Below, piece by piece: positions 47,587-57,194 of a DNA stretch of 64,000 bases (position 1 is its first letter; the number at the start of each line of letters is the position of its first letter). The notes beneath the pieces were generated by a model. The model ran no database searches. It was not told the origin of the DNA and saw only the letters and a program-made list of their open reading frames with translations. This stretch comes from Cellulomonas sp. P24 (GTDB lineage: Bacteria > Actinomycetota > Actinomycetes > Actinomycetales > Cellulomonadaceae). The translations under genes were made by a program, and so were the position numbers. The DNA is taken from assembly GCF_024704385.1 (NCBI RefSeq), contig NZ_JAJDFX010000002.1, positions 2,604,001-2,668,000 of the forward strand, read 5' to 3'.

Positions 47587-48272
47587 GCGGGGCGCCCGTC
47601 GTCGACGACGAACCCGCGACCAGCTGGATCGGGAAGGTCCGCAACCGCCTCGAGCGGGACCTCCCCTACGAGAAGGTTCTCCCCGAGACCCAGCCGGCCT
47701 ACGTCGCCTCGTGGATCTACGTGTTCGGGGTCCTCACCCTTGCGGCCCTGATCATGATCGTCGCCTCCGGGACCGTCCTCGCCTTCGAGGGCCCGTCCTG
47801 GTACCACATCTCGAAGGTCGGGAAGTTCTTCAACAGCCTGCACTTCTGGGCCGTCCAGCTCTTCTTCCTCTTCATGGTCATCCACCTGCTCGGCAAGTTC
47901 TGGATGGCGGCCTGGCGGGGCAACCGGGCGCGCACCTGGATCACCGGGATGATCGCGCTCATCGTCTCGATCGGCGCGGCGCTCACCGGCTACGTGATCC
48001 AGACGAACTTCGACTCGCAGTGGATCGCGTTCGAGGCCAAGGACGGGCTCAACGCCGTCGGGATCGGCGCCTGGTTCAACGTCGCGAACCTGGGCCAGAA
48101 CCTCCTCATGCACGTCTTCCTGATGCCGGCGATCCTGGCCGTCCTGGTCATCGTCCACGTCGTGCTCGTCCGGCTGCACGGCGTCGTGCCGCCGATCGAC
48201 GCCGCCGAGGTCGAGGCCGCCGGCGGCGCCGTGCACACCTCTGCCACCACCGAGCCGACGGAGGCCCGCTGA
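47583..48272 (+). CDS. Diheme cytochrome b, b6-type N-terminal module
   Basis: 229 aa, four transmembrane helices. The heme ligands are His87 and His101 in the second helix (14 apart) and His177 and His192 in the fourth (15 apart); the 15-residue step is typical of cytochrome b6 rather than mitochondrial b. It has no cysteine, so the covalent ci heme of b6 is unlikely. It should oxidise or reduce menaquinone within the membrane. No Rieske or c-type cytochrome gene is nearby. It is coupled to the genes on both sides. Confidence 0.85.
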   Translation: MSGAPVVDDEPATSWIGKVRNRLERDLPYEKVLPETQPAYVASWIYVFGVLTLAALIMIVASGTVLAFEGPSWYHISKVGKFFNSLHFWAVQLFFLFMVIHLLGKFWMAAWRGNRARTWITGMIALIVSIGAALTGYVIQTNFDSQWIAFEAKDGLNAVGIGAWFNVANLGQNLLMHVFLMPAILAVLVIVHVVLVRLHGVVPPIDAAEVEAAGGAVHTSATTEPTEAR

Positions 48273-49261
48273 TGTCCACGTCGGCACGCCAGAAGCAGAT
48301 CGAGCGCGAGCACTGGACCGGACCGGTCCGCCACTACGACATCCTCAAGGAAGGCTCGATCGCGCTCGCGGTCGTGGTGATCCTCACCTTCGTGCTCGCG
48401 GGCATCTTCAGCTCCCCGGACGACCCGGCGCTCACGCTCAAAGGCTGGGCCAAGGCTGCTCCGGACAACCTCTACGCGGTGACCGTCTCCGAGCTCGCCG
48501 GGACGTCCGACTCGGCGACCTACGGCCCGCCGTACAACAACGGTGGTGACGGGGTCGCCCTCGGCCCGCTCACGCCGCAGAAGTGGATGGGCATCCACCA
48601 GCCGGTCGACCCCACCAACGACTTCGTCGTGACCCCGCTCGAGTCCCAGCAGCAGCCGTCGGACGTCGCGGCGGCGCTGAGCCAGTGGAAGGCGGCCACC
48701 CCGGACCAGCGAACGGCCTGGGCGACCGCGTACGACACCGCGCTCAACGACCCCAACGGGGCCAACGGCGACGCCTCGAAGGTGCCCACCGGCGACTACG
48801 GTCCCGTGCCGACCATGGCGAGCGGGCTCGTCGCGATGGCCTCCTCGGGAGCGCTCGACAGCATCCTGGCGGCGCCGGGCCAGTTCTACAACACGAACAC
48901 CACCAAGCAGATCCTTTTCCTCGGTGACGGCTCCTACCTGGACGACGCCGCAACGGCGGCCCACCTCCAAGGCAATGAGTGGGGAATGATGAATGAGACC
49001 GGAAGCTACCCGGGGCAGGAATGGTTGCAGCCATTCTCGTTCTGGTATCAGCTGCCGATCTTCAACAGCGATGCGACGACCGGTATTGCCGCGACATTGA
49101 CGGCAAATGCGGACATCTACATCTTCGCCATCATCGCGATCATGATGCTCGTGCTGATCCTGCTGCCGTTCATCCCGGGATTGCGTTCGATCCCGCGCTG
49201 GATCCCGCTCCACCGTCTCGTGTGGCGCGACTACTACAGCCGCAAGGGCGCCACGCGCTGA
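48272..49261 (+). CDS. Two-helix membrane protein with large external domain, partner of cytochrome b
   Basis: 329 aa, no recognised family. One N-terminal transmembrane helix (about 28-48) and one C-terminal helix (about 282-305) flank an extracytoplasmic domain of about 230 residues. It contains no CxxCH heme motif and no iron-sulfur motif. The C-terminus (LPFIPGLRSIPRWIPLHRLV) resembles the end of cytochrome b subunit-IV-type proteins. ATG 48272 overlaps the cytochrome stop. Codons near 48985-49150 are less GC-rich than the rest. It may replace subunit IV and an external electron acceptor docking site. Confidence 0.6.
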   Translation: MSTSARQKQIEREHWTGPVRHYDILKEGSIALAVVVILTFVLAGIFSSPDDPALTLKGWAKAAPDNLYAVTVSELAGTSDSATYGPPYNNGGDGVALGPLTPQKWMGIHQPVDPTNDFVVTPLESQQQPSDVAAALSQWKAATPDQRTAWATAYDTALNDPNGANGDASKVPTGDYGPVPTMASGLVAMASSGALDSILAAPGQFYNTNTTKQILFLGDGSYLDDAATAAHLQGNEWGMMNETGSYPGQEWLQPFSFWYQLPIFNSDATTGIAATLTANADIYIFAIIAIMMLVLILLPFIPGLRSIPRWIPLHRLVWRDYYSRKGATR

Positions 49262-49274
49262 CCGTGGCGACGCC

Positions 49275-49312
49275 ACGAAGGGGTCCGGCTCGGTCGAGCC
49301 GGACCCCTTCGT
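49275..49312 (+). terminator. 18-bp hairpin terminator of the cytochrome b operon
   Basis: Perfect inverted repeat 49275-49292 with 49295-49312 (ACGAAGGGGTCCGGCTCG arm), starting 13 nt after the stop. It is also placed to stop the convergent ArsR transcript. Confidence 0.75.
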
Positions 49313-49369
49313 CGTGCCGGGCCCGCCGGCGTGCTCAGGATCTGCGGCGCGGTCCCCGGTCCCGTCGGG

Positions 49370-49747
49370 TCAGAGGTCCGTCGGCGGGACCTGGGGCTGC
49401 GCGGCGGCGGCCAGCAGGTCCGACACCCGGTCGAGGGCTCCGGGGACGACCGAGTAGTACGACCAGACCCCGCGCTTGTCGCGCGCCATGAGCCGGGCGT
49501 CGACCAGCACCTTCAGGTGGTGCGACACGGTCGGCTGGCTCAGCCCGACGGGATCGGTCAGGTCGCAGACGCAGGCCTCCTGGCCGGGGGCTGCTGCGAC
49601 GAGGGAGAGCAGCCGCAGACGTGTGGGGTCGGCCAGCGCCTTGAGCGTGTGGGCGAGGGGGACCGCCTCCGCCGCGGACAGCGCTCCGGCGCCGACCGGG
49701 GTGCAGCACGCGTGGGGCTCGGTCGTGGCGGGCTCGGACGACGTCAT
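49370..49747 (-). CDS. ArsR/SmtB-family metalloregulator
   Basis: 125 aa. The winged HTH has LSQPTVSHHLKVLVDARLM. Potential metal ligands are the N-terminal HACCTP and ACVCDL just before the recognition helix, the position of the ArsR/CadC site. It represses until As(III), Cd or a similar thiophilic metal binds. No metal exporter is adjacent; the SLC13/ArsB-like gene at 43159 is the nearest candidate. A palindrome touches the start (49755-49765). Confidence 0.85.
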   Translation of the reverse strand: MTSSEPATTEPHACCTPVGAGALSAAEAVPLAHTLKALADPTRLRLLSLVAAAPGQEACVCDLTDPVGLSQPTVSHHLKVLVDARLMARDKRGVWSYYSVVPGALDRVSDLLAAAAQPQVPPTDL

Positions 49748-49754
49748 CTGCCCA

Positions 49755-49765
49755 GTCTGGCAGAC
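49755..49765. promoter_or_regulatory. Possible ArsR operator
   Basis: GTCTGGCAGAC is a perfect 5-1-5 palindrome 8 bp upstream of the ArsR start codon, well placed for autorepression. Confidence 0.45.
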
Positions 49766-49933
49766 AGATAGACGACGGCCGATGGCTCCGCACCGGGGGT
49801 GGCGGGCCGGGCCGGGCGCGGACGTTCACCCGCCAGAGGCGCCTGCAGGACCATCTGCGGCGGGTACCGTCACCGGTGGGTGGACGGAGGAGGGCGCGAC
49901 GGGACCGGCGCGCGACGGGAGCGAGGGGGCGAC

Positions 49934-50590
49934 GTGCACGAGCTCGATCGCTGCGTGGTGTTCGACGGCAGCCAGGTGCTCCTCGACGGGTACGTCCGGT
50001 CGTTCGACGACGGCACGATGCAGGTCGAGTCCGAGGACGTCGTGCGCGGCGGGGTCGAGCCCGGTACCGAGCTGTCCCTCCTCGTGCTCGACGAGGTCCG
50101 CGGCGAGTGCCACTACTGGGCGCAGGTCGCCCGGGTGAGGTCACGCGGCCTCGACCTGGTCGACGTCGAGATGGTGCAGGTGGTGCAGAAGCGCCGGGTG
50201 GCGCGCGTGCGGGTCGACCTTCCGTGCTCCGGGACCCTCGAGCCCCAGCCCGGGTTCGAGGCGTCGGCAGGCAGCGCGACGGTGACGACCGATGCGCCGG
50301 GATCACCGTCCGGCGGACCGCTGGCCTTCACGGTGCTCGACGTCAGCGCCCACGGGATCCAGGTGAGGTCCACGACCCGGCTGACCGTCGGGCGGCGGTT
50401 CGGCTTCGTGTTCGCGCACACGCGCGTCCCGCTCACGCTCACCGCCGAGGTGGTGCGCGTGGAGGAGTCCCTCACGGGGTACCGGTACGGGTGCCGGTTC
50501 GTCGACCACGGTGACCGCTCGTCCGAGGAGCTCTTCCGCTTCGTCATGCAGCAGCAGGGACTGCAGCGGCGCAACCGTCTGCTCGGCTGA
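49934..50590 (+). CDS. PilZ-domain c-di-GMP receptor protein
   Basis: 218 aa from GTG 49934. A YcgR-like N-terminal domain (1-85) precedes a PilZ domain (about 90-210) with the two ligand motifs, QKRRVARVRVDLP (RxxxR) and LDVSAHGIQV (DxSxxG). A ~20-residue Ala/Gly/Ser insert separates the motifs. It should bind c-di-GMP and act on flagella, polysaccharide or another output. It converges with the LacI-GGDEF-EAL gene (3 bp between stops). Confidence 0.85.
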   Translation: MHELDRCVVFDGSQVLLDGYVRSFDDGTMQVESEDVVRGGVEPGTELSLLVLDEVRGECHYWAQVARVRSRGLDLVDVEMVQVVQKRRVARVRVDLPCSGTLEPQPGFEASAGSATVTTDAPGSPSGGPLAFTVLDVSAHGIQVRSTTRLTVGRRFGFVFAHTRVPLTLTAEVVRVEESLTGYRYGCRFVDHGDRSSEELFRFVMQQQGLQRRNRLLG

Positions 50591-50593
50591 GCG

Positions 50594-53500
50594 TCACACC
50601 TCGCTGACGGGGAGCAGCGGCTGCTCGATCAACCGGCCGGCGTCCGCCCCGGCGAGCGCGTGCGTGAGGTAGAAGCCCTGGATGCTGGTGCAGCCGAGCT
50701 CGCGGAGGAGCGCGACCTGCTCCGACGTCTCGACGCCCTCCGCGACGACCTCCAGACCGAGAGCCCGGCCGAGCGCCACGATCACGTTGACGATCTCCCG
50801 GCCCTCGTCACTGGTGGTGAGCGCGCCGATGAACGAGCGATCGATCTTGAGCGCCTCCACCGGGTACCGGTGCAAGGTCTGCAACGACGAGTGACCGGTG
50901 CCGAAGTCGTCGACGTGCAGGCGCAGACCCGCACGGCGCATGTCGCCCAGCAGCCGCTCGGCCAGCTCGGGGCGGTGCATGATCACGGTCTCGGTGATCT
51001 CGAGCGTGAGGAGGTCGGCGGGCACGTCGAACTCCGCGAGCATCGCCCTGATGTGCGGGAGCAGGCCGGCGTGCCAGAACTCCCGGTCGGAGACGTTGAT
51101 GCTCACCGGGACCTCACGCGCGTGGAGGTCGCGCCACTCGGCGATCTGGTGGCACGCCTGCCGGATCGTCCAGTGTCCGAGGCGGACGATCAGCCCTGTC
51201 TCCTCCATCACCGGCAGGAACTCGTCCGGCAGCACCAGGCCACGTTCCGGGTGCTGCCACCGCACGAGGGCCTCGAAGCCCGTGACGTCACCGGACGGGA
51301 GGTCGACGATCGGCTGGTAGTGGACGACGAACTCGCCGCTCTCGAGCGCACGACGCAGCTCCTGGTGCATCGAGAGCCGGGACTTCGCGCGCGCGTGCAT
51401 CGCGACGTCGAAGAACTCCAGGCTCCCGCGGTCGTTGGTCTTCGCCGCGTACATGGCGGTGTCCGCGTCGCGCAGGACGTCCTCCGCACTCTTGTAGGTG
51501 ACCGCGCTCGTGGCGATCCCCATGCTCGCGCCGACCGAGAGCTCGTGGCCGTCGACGCGGGTGGGAGCGTGCAGCGCCTCGAGGAGGCGGTTCGCCGCCG
51601 GCAGGATGTCACCGGCCTCGATGTCGTTGAGCAGGACGGCGAACTCGTCCCCGCCGAACCGCGCAGCGGTGTCGACGTCACGGAGCTGCGACTCGAGGCG
51701 GCGCCCGACCTCGATGAGCAGGTGGTCGCCGACCTCGTGGCCGAGGGAGTCGTTGACCACCTTGAAGCCGTCGAGGTCCAGGAACAGCACCGCGAACGGG
51801 ATCCCCGACCGCCGGGACTGGGCGACGGCGACGCGCAACCGGTCGAGGAAGAGCCGTCGGTTCGGCAGACCCGTCACGGTGTCGTGCGTCGCGCTCTCGC
51901 GCAGCTGGGCCTCGAGCTGCTTGCGCGGGTGGATGTCGGCGAGGGACCCCACGATGCGGGTGGCGGCGACACCGGCGGGACCGGCGGGCCGTGCCCGGCA
52001 CAGGGTCCAGCGGTAGCTGCCGTCGAGCCCACGCAGCCGGTGCTCGTGCTCGATGATCTCGCGCCCCTCGCCCTGGCCCCCGGCGAGCATCATCTTGAGC
52101 GGGAGGAGGTCCTCGGGGTGCACCGCTGCCCACCAGGCGTCGGGCCGGCACTCGTCGGGGTCGTCGATCCCGAGCATCGACCGGGCCCGCGGCGAGTAGA
52201 ACATCGTGTCGGTCGTGAGGTCCCAGTCCCACAGGCTCTCGGCGGTGGCCTCGATCGCGAGGGCGAGCCGCTCCTCGCTGCGCTGCACCGACTCGAGCAG
52301 GTCGCGCTGCTCGAGCGCCACGGTCAGCAGCGACGCCCAGTACCCGTAGGCCTCGTGCGCGCTCATCGCCACCATGTCGAGACGGCCGACGACGGCCAGG
52401 AGCCCCCGCGGGTTCCCGTGGGTCTGCACGGGGACGACGAAGACCACCTCGTTCCGCTCGGGGCGTGCGGCCTGGATGAGGTCGCGCGGCGGGAAGTCCT
52501 CGACCGCGCAGTCCGTCCCGACCAGCGGGCCGAGCACGCCCCGCACGTCGTGCACGGACTCGACGTGGACGCGACGGCGGTCCGGATCGGTCCACAGGGC
52601 GAGGCAACCGATGTCGACGTGCGTCTCGGCGAGCCACGAGAGCTGGAGCGGGTCGTCGTTCTTGAGATCGATGAGGTCGGCGCCGATCCGGTACTGCTCG
52701 GCCCGCGCGCGCTGGTGCGCAAGGTCGCGTTCCAGGTACAGGCGGGTGTGCTCGTGCCACATCCCGGCTGCGACGCGGGCCGTCACGTGACTCGCCCGGT
52801 CCGCGGGAGCGGCGTCGGCCCCGGCCTGCATCGCGGCGCGGGACACGTACCGGGTGGCGGTCGCGAGCAGCAGCCGCAGCGTCTGGGAGGTGACGCTCGC
52901 GGGGACCATCGCGGCGACGGCGTCGTCCAGGCCGGGCCCGGGAAGGGGATTGTCGACCCCGAGGGCCGCCCGGATCTCCTCGACGAGCCGCCGCGTCGCC
53001 GCGCGCTGACCGCTCAGCACGGCCTCGGTCACGGTGGCCGGGAGCAGGATCGAGGAGACCTCGGCGACGAACGCCCGGTCGAGCTCCTCGGCCGTCCCGT
53101 ACGCCTCGAGGCCGAGGGTGTCGGGAGCCGCCGTGCACCCGCACGACTGCCGCACGGCGAGCGAGGACGCCACCGTGTGCGGTCCGGGCGCGACGTCCGC
53201 GCCCTCGAGCATCGCGTGCACGAGCCGTGCCGCGAGCGATCCGATGAGCGTGAAGGGCTGGCCGACGGTGGTCAGCGCGGGTCTCGTGAAGGATGACCGG
53301 TCCGCGTCGTCGAACCCGACGACGGCGAGGTCGGTCGGGACGTCGACACCGGCCTCGGCCAGGCGCTCGAGGAGACCGATGGCGTTGTGGTCGGTCGCGA
53401 CGACGACGGCCGTCATCTCCGGGCGGTCGGCGAGGATCCGCTCGGCGACCTCGCGACCGCCCGTGGCGACGTCGTTCGAGGCGGTGAAGAGAAGGGCCGG

Positions 53501-53977
53501 GTCCGGCTCGATGCCGTGCGCGCGGAGCGTGGTCCGGTACGACGCGTACCGGGCGCGAGGATCGGAGTGGAGGAGGTTCCCGACGAAGCCGATGCGCGTG
53601 TGACCGTGCGCGATCAGGTGCTCGACGGCCTCCCGGGTGCCGCCGACGTTGTCCCCGACGGCGCTCGGGACCTCGAGCCCGTCGACGGAGTCGCAGGCCA
53701 GCACGACGGGGATGCCGCGTCCGAGCAGTGCCCGGAGATGCGCCTCGCCGGCGGACGTCACCGAGATCGCCCCGTCGATCTCGTTCCAGGCGCTCGGCTC
53801 GCTGAGGTCCGGCACGGGGAGGACGTCGTCGGCGTCGCGGCTCGGCTCGACGCTCTGGATCACGACGACCTTGCCGCCGGCCGCAGCGACCTCGGAGGTG
53901 ATCCCGGCGATGATCTGCCCATAGAAGAAACCGCTCGACCATGGCGTCAGGACGCCGATCGTGAACGGGCCCGCCAC
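50594..53977 (-). CDS. LacI-like sugar sensor fused to PAS-GGDEF-EAL
   Basis: 1127 aa. The N-terminal ~280 residues (VLTPWSSGFFYGQIIAGIT, ATDHNAIGLLERLAEAGVDVP, VVGFDDAD) form a periplasmic-binding-protein-like domain of LacI type, without the DNA-binding headpiece or a signal peptide. A helical/GAF-like part (300-560) follows, then PAS (570-685), GGDEF (690-855; RFGGDEFAVLL intact) and EAL (870-1115; GFEALVRWQHPERG intact, DDFGTGHSS). It should sense a cytoplasmic sugar-like ligand and change c-di-GMP level. The PilZ gene next door is a likely receiver. Confidence 0.87.
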   Translation of the reverse strand: MAGPFTIGVLTPWSSGFFYGQIIAGITSEVAAAGGKVVVIQSVEPSRDADDVLPVPDLSEPSAWNEIDGAISVTSAGEAHLRALLGRGIPVVLACDSVDGLEVPSAVGDNVGGTREAVEHLIAHGHTRIGFVGNLLHSDPRARYASYRTTLRAHGIEPDPALLFTASNDVATGGREVAERILADRPEMTAVVVATDHNAIGLLERLAEAGVDVPTDLAVVGFDDADRSSFTRPALTTVGQPFTLIGSLAARLVHAMLEGADVAPGPHTVASSLAVRQSCGCTAAPDTLGLEAYGTAEELDRAFVAEVSSILLPATVTEAVLSGQRAATRRLVEEIRAALGVDNPLPGPGLDDAVAAMVPASVTSQTLRLLLATATRYVSRAAMQAGADAAPADRASHVTARVAAGMWHEHTRLYLERDLAHQRARAEQYRIGADLIDLKNDDPLQLSWLAETHVDIGCLALWTDPDRRRVHVESVHDVRGVLGPLVGTDCAVEDFPPRDLIQAARPERNEVVFVVPVQTHGNPRGLLAVVGRLDMVAMSAHEAYGYWASLLTVALEQRDLLESVQRSEERLALAIEATAESLWDWDLTTDTMFYSPRARSMLGIDDPDECRPDAWWAAVHPEDLLPLKMMLAGGQGEGREIIEHEHRLRGLDGSYRWTLCRARPAGPAGVAATRIVGSLADIHPRKQLEAQLRESATHDTVTGLPNRRLFLDRLRVAVAQSRRSGIPFAVLFLDLDGFKVVNDSLGHEVGDHLLIEVGRRLESQLRDVDTAARFGGDEFAVLLNDIEAGDILPAANRLLEALHAPTRVDGHELSVGASMGIATSAVTYKSAEDVLRDADTAMYAAKTNDRGSLEFFDVAMHARAKSRLSMHQELRRALESGEFVVHYQPIVDLPSGDVTGFEALVRWQHPERGLVLPDEFLPVMEETGLIVRLGHWTIRQACHQIAEWRDLHAREVPVSINVSDREFWHAGLLPHIRAMLAEFDVPADLLTLEITETVIMHRPELAERLLGDMRRAGLRLHVDDFGTGHSSLQTLHRYPVEALKIDRSFIGALTTSDEGREIVNVIVALGRALGLEVVAEGVETSEQVALLRELGCTSIQGFYLTHALAGADAGRLIEQPLLPVSEV

Positions 53978-54228
53978 GGGTATCGCCTCCTCGCGAAATC
54001 CTGCCGAAGGGCCGGTGCGGCGTGCGGCCGCGTGTTGCCCCCACGCTGACTATCGGCACGCTCACGGCCGGTATGACCTTCGGACCGGGTGAGACGATTC
54101 GCCCATTCGGGTTCCTCCAGGCACAATAGGACCACCTAGGCGCCTGAATGTGCGCCTGACGTCGTGGAGCACCTGCGAGTTCACGCGGCGAGCCCCGACC
54201 CTCCGACGCCGGAAAGGCGATCATCCCT

Positions 54229-55818
54229 GTGACTTTCTCTGCCCTTGGTGTGCCCTCGTCCCTGGTTGCCGTCCTGACGGCCCAGGGGATCGAGTCCCCG
54301 TTCCCCATCCAGACCGCTACCCTCCCGGACACCCTGGCGGGGCGTGACGTCCTCGGACGTGGCCGGACGGGTTCCGGCAAGACCCTGGCGTTCTCGCTCC
54401 CCATGGTGGCGCGGCTCGCCGCGTCGACGGGTGCGCGCCGGCCCGCCCGCCCCCGCGGACTGATCCTCGCCCCGACCCGCGAGCTCGCGACGCAGATCGC
54501 CGCCACGCTCGAGCCGCTCGCGAAGGCGGAACGACTGAGCATCACGACGGTCTTCGGCGGGGTGTCGCAGAACCGCCAGGTCAGCGCCCTCAACGGCGGC
54601 GTGGACGTCCTGGTGGCCTGCCCCGGCCGGCTCGAGGACCTGCTCACGCAGCGGGTGCTGTCCCTCGACGGCGTCGAGATCACGGTTCTCGACGAGGCCG
54701 ACCACATGGCCGACCTCGGCTTCCTCCCGGGTGTGAAGCGGATCATGGACAAGACCCCGTCGCGCGGCCAGCGGATGCTCTTCTCCGCGACGCTCGACAA
54801 CGGTGTGGACCAGCTCGTGAAGCGCTACCTGACCGATCCGCTGACGCACTCGGTCGACTCGGCCGAGTCGCCCGTCGTCCAGATGACCCACCACGTGCTC
54901 GCGGTCGCCGACGCGGAGACCAAGCGCCTCGTGGTCAACGAGCTGGCCTCCGGCACCGGCCGTCGCCTCCTCTTCATGCGCACCAAGCACCAGGCCAAGA
55001 AGCTGGCCAAGCAGCTCACCGCCGCCGGGATCCCCGCAGTCGACCTGCACGGGAACCTCAGCCAGCCGGCGCGCGAGCGCAACCTCGCGGCGTTCACGTG
55101 CGGTGACGTCAAGGTGCTCGTCGCGACGGACATCGCGGCGCGCGGGATCCACGTGTCCGACATCGAGCTCGTGGTGCACGTCGACCCGCCGGCCGAGCAC
55201 AAGGCCTACCTGCACCGTTCGGGACGCACCGCTCGTGCCGGCTCGGCCGGCGACGTCGTCACGGTGATGCTGCCCGAGCAGGCCGGTGACGTGCGGACGC
55301 TGACGCGCCAGGCGAAGATCGACGTCCGCCCGCAGCAGGTCCGGCCCGGGTCGCGCGTCGTCGCCGAGCTGGTGGGCGAGGTCGCACCGTACGTCACCCC
55401 CTCGGTGGTGGCCGAGCCGGAGCAGGCGCGCGGTCGACGCGGCGGCGCGCCGCGGTCTGCCGGGCAGCGGTCGGCGGCCCCGCGCACGTCGCGGGGGGCC
55501 GGCCGGGAGACCTCGGTCCGCGGCAACGACCGCACCGGTGCCGCGACGGCAGGGTCGGCCGCAGGTGGGTACGGCGGCGGCTCGCGGCGGACGGGCGCGG
55601 GCGGTCCGACGAGCGCTCCGCGCACAGGTGACACGCCTCGCGGTGGTGCACCGCGTGGGACCGGCGCACCGCGACGCGGGGGTGCACCCCGCACCGGTGC
55701 CGCTGGAGCCCGGGTGCCGGTGTCGTCCGGCGGGGCCGCGCGCGGCGCGGGTGCGTCGCAGCGCAACGGTGGCGTCGAGATGTCACGCAACGCCTCGGCG
55801 GGTCGCCGCGGGCGCTGA
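54229..55818 (+). CDS. DEAD-box RNA helicase with RG-rich tail
   Basis: 529 aa from GTG 54229. The motifs are [11 protein letters not shown] (I), [10 protein letters not shown] (Ia), [11 protein letters not shown] (II), FSATL (III), [19 protein letters not shown] (V) and [10 protein letters not shown] (VI). The last ~150 residues are Gly/Arg/Pro-rich repeats ([14 protein letters not shown]) for RNA binding. It unwinds RNA, as cold-adaptation and ribosome-assembly helicases (RhlE/CsdA type) do. The 250-bp upstream gap contains the palindromic AGGCGCCT near 54138, with no other clear site. Confidence 0.92.
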   Translation: MTFSALGVPSSLVAVLTAQGIESPFPIQTATLPDTLAGRDVLGRGRTGSGKTLAFSLPMVARLAASTGARRPARPRGLILAPTRELATQIAATLEPLAKAERLSITTVFGGVSQNRQVSALNGGVDVLVACPGRLEDLLTQRVLSLDGVEITVLDEADHMADLGFLPGVKRIMDKTPSRGQRMLFSATLDNGVDQLVKRYLTDPLTHSVDSAESPVVQMTHHVLAVADAETKRLVVNELASGTGRRLLFMRTKHQAKKLAKQLTAAGIPAVDLHGNLSQPARERNLAAFTCGDVKVLVATDIAARGIHVSDIELVVHVDPPAEHKAYLHRSGRTARAGSAGDVVTVMLPEQAGDVRTLTRQAKIDVRPQQVRPGSRVVAELVGEVAPYVTPSVVAEPEQARGRRGGAPRSAGQRSAAPRTSRGAGRETSVRGNDRTGAATAGSAAGGYGGGSRRTGAGGPTSAPRTGDTPRGGAPRGTGAPRRGGAPRTGAAGARVPVSSGGAARGAGASQRNGGVEMSRNASAGRRGR

Positions 55819-55898
55819 CGGCGCCGGACGCGGAACGATCCGCCCGCTCCCGGTGTTGTGCTGGGCGACGCACGGCACCATCGGGACCAGGAGGCGGC

Positions 55899-56315
55899 AT
55901 GGACGCATCGGACGAGAGCTACCCGGTCGCACGGTCCGACGAGGAGTGGCAGCTCGAGCTGAACCCGATGGAGTTCAGCGTGCTGCGCCGGGCGGCGACC
56001 GAGCGGCCGTGGACCGGTGAGCTCCTCGACGAGAAGCGCACCGGTGTGTACCGGTGCCGGGCGTGCGGCAACGAGCTGTTCCGCAGCGACACCAAGTTCG
56101 ACTCGCACTGCGGGTGGCCGAGCTTCTTCTCCCCGCTCGCCGGCGACGCGGTCGAGCTGATCGAGGACCGGAGCCTCGGGATGGTCCGGACCGAGGTGCG
56201 GTGCGCCAGGTGCGGGTCCCACCTGGGGCACGTGTTCGACGACGCACCGCAGACCCCGACGGGGGACCGGTACTGCATGAACTCGGTGTCGTTGGCCTTC
56301 ACGCCGGAGCCGTGA
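55899..56315 (+). CDS. msrB: Peptide methionine (R)-S-oxide reductase MsrB
   Basis: 138 aa, cytoplasmic. Zinc sites are CRACGNELF and CARCGSHLG (four cysteines). The catalytic Cys is in [13 protein letters not shown], and SHCGWPSFF is the substrate motif. It repairs methionine R-sulfoxides with thioredoxin. It is one gene downstream of the helicase, with an 80-bp gap. Confidence 0.95.
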   Translation: MDASDESYPVARSDEEWQLELNPMEFSVLRRAATERPWTGELLDEKRTGVYRCRACGNELFRSDTKFDSHCGWPSFFSPLAGDAVELIEDRSLGMVRTEVRCARCGSHLGHVFDDAPQTPTGDRYCMNSVSLAFTPEP

Positions 56316-56417
56316 CACGGACAGATGTCCCCGAACGAGGTACGTGCGTGCGCCGGGCGCCGCCGCCTATCCTGAGAGTGTTGCCTGCCGCGTGAAGGGC
56401 GTCACCCGCCTGGTTCC

Positions 56418-57164
56418 TTGGCGTCATGGCGCGAGCTGCCGATGAGGTGTGATGTGGACGAGTCGCTGATCGTGCGGAGGTGGCGGCGCTACGGCGCCGA
56501 CCGTCTCTTCGTGATGGGCGACACAGGCGCACGGGTCGGTTCGGTCGACCTGCGGTCCGGTGAGGTGACCGTCGACCTCCCCACCCTGGAGAGCGGGCTC
56601 CGTCGAGCGGCGCAGGAGTTCCTGCGCTCCGACTCCGAAGAGCTCGTGCTCCGGCTCCCGGACATCGACCTCGACGACCCGGGCGTCGACCCGGGGCCGG
56701 TCGGTACCCGGCTCGACCGCCTGACCGCCTACGCGTGGCACGTGCAGCACAACGTCCCGATGGGCCGGCAGGGCGACGTGATCGAGCACCTCCTCATCGG
56801 CCCCGGTGGCGTCTACACGGTGACGGTCAGGTCCCACCCGGGGTCGACCGTGGTGGTCGACACGCACGTCGTGCGGGTCGACGGGCGTGCGACGTCCTAC
56901 GTCCGGGACGCACGGCTCGAGGCCCGGCGTGCGCGGGCGCTGCTCGCGGACGCGGTCGGGAGCCAGGTCGTCGTCCGCCCGGTCGTCGTCATCGAGGAGG
57001 CGGGCGAGCTCGACCTCGCGCCCACGACCATGCCGGACGACGTGCTCGTGCTGGACGGCGCCGACGTCCCGGGGCTCTTCCCCCGGGTACCGGCACGGCT
57101 GTCGGCGGATCTCATCGACCGGCTCGCGGCGGCGGCACGAGCCCGGTCGACCTGGGCCGGCTGA
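56418..57164 (+). CDS. NERD-like nuclease-related domain protein
   Basis: About 248 aa. Residues ~105-175 (MGRQGDVIEHLLIGPGGVYTV then VTVRSHPG) have the NERD pattern of an acidic residue and GPGGVY start. The expected catalytic lysine appears as V-T-V-R, so nuclease activity is doubtful. The start is uncertain: ATG 56418, ATG 56442 or GTG 56454 are in frame. Function unknown. Confidence 0.55.
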   Translation: MASWRELPMRCDVDESLIVRRWRRYGADRLFVMGDTGARVGSVDLRSGEVTVDLPTLESGLRRAAQEFLRSDSEELVLRLPDIDLDDPGVDPGPVGTRLDRLTAYAWHVQHNVPMGRQGDVIEHLLIGPGGVYTVTVRSHPGSTVVVDTHVVRVDGRATSYVRDARLEARRARALLADAVGSQVVVRPVVVIEEAGELDLAPTTMPDDVLVLDGADVPGLFPRVPARLSADLIDRLAAAARARSTWAG

Positions 57165-57194
57165 GCGCCTCGACGGTCGGCACGGTCTGCCTGG

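Noticed and set aside
50660-53296. Long plus-strand frame opposite the LacI-GGDEF-EAL gene
   Set aside because: No recognised motif; the minus-strand protein has intact catalytic signatures.
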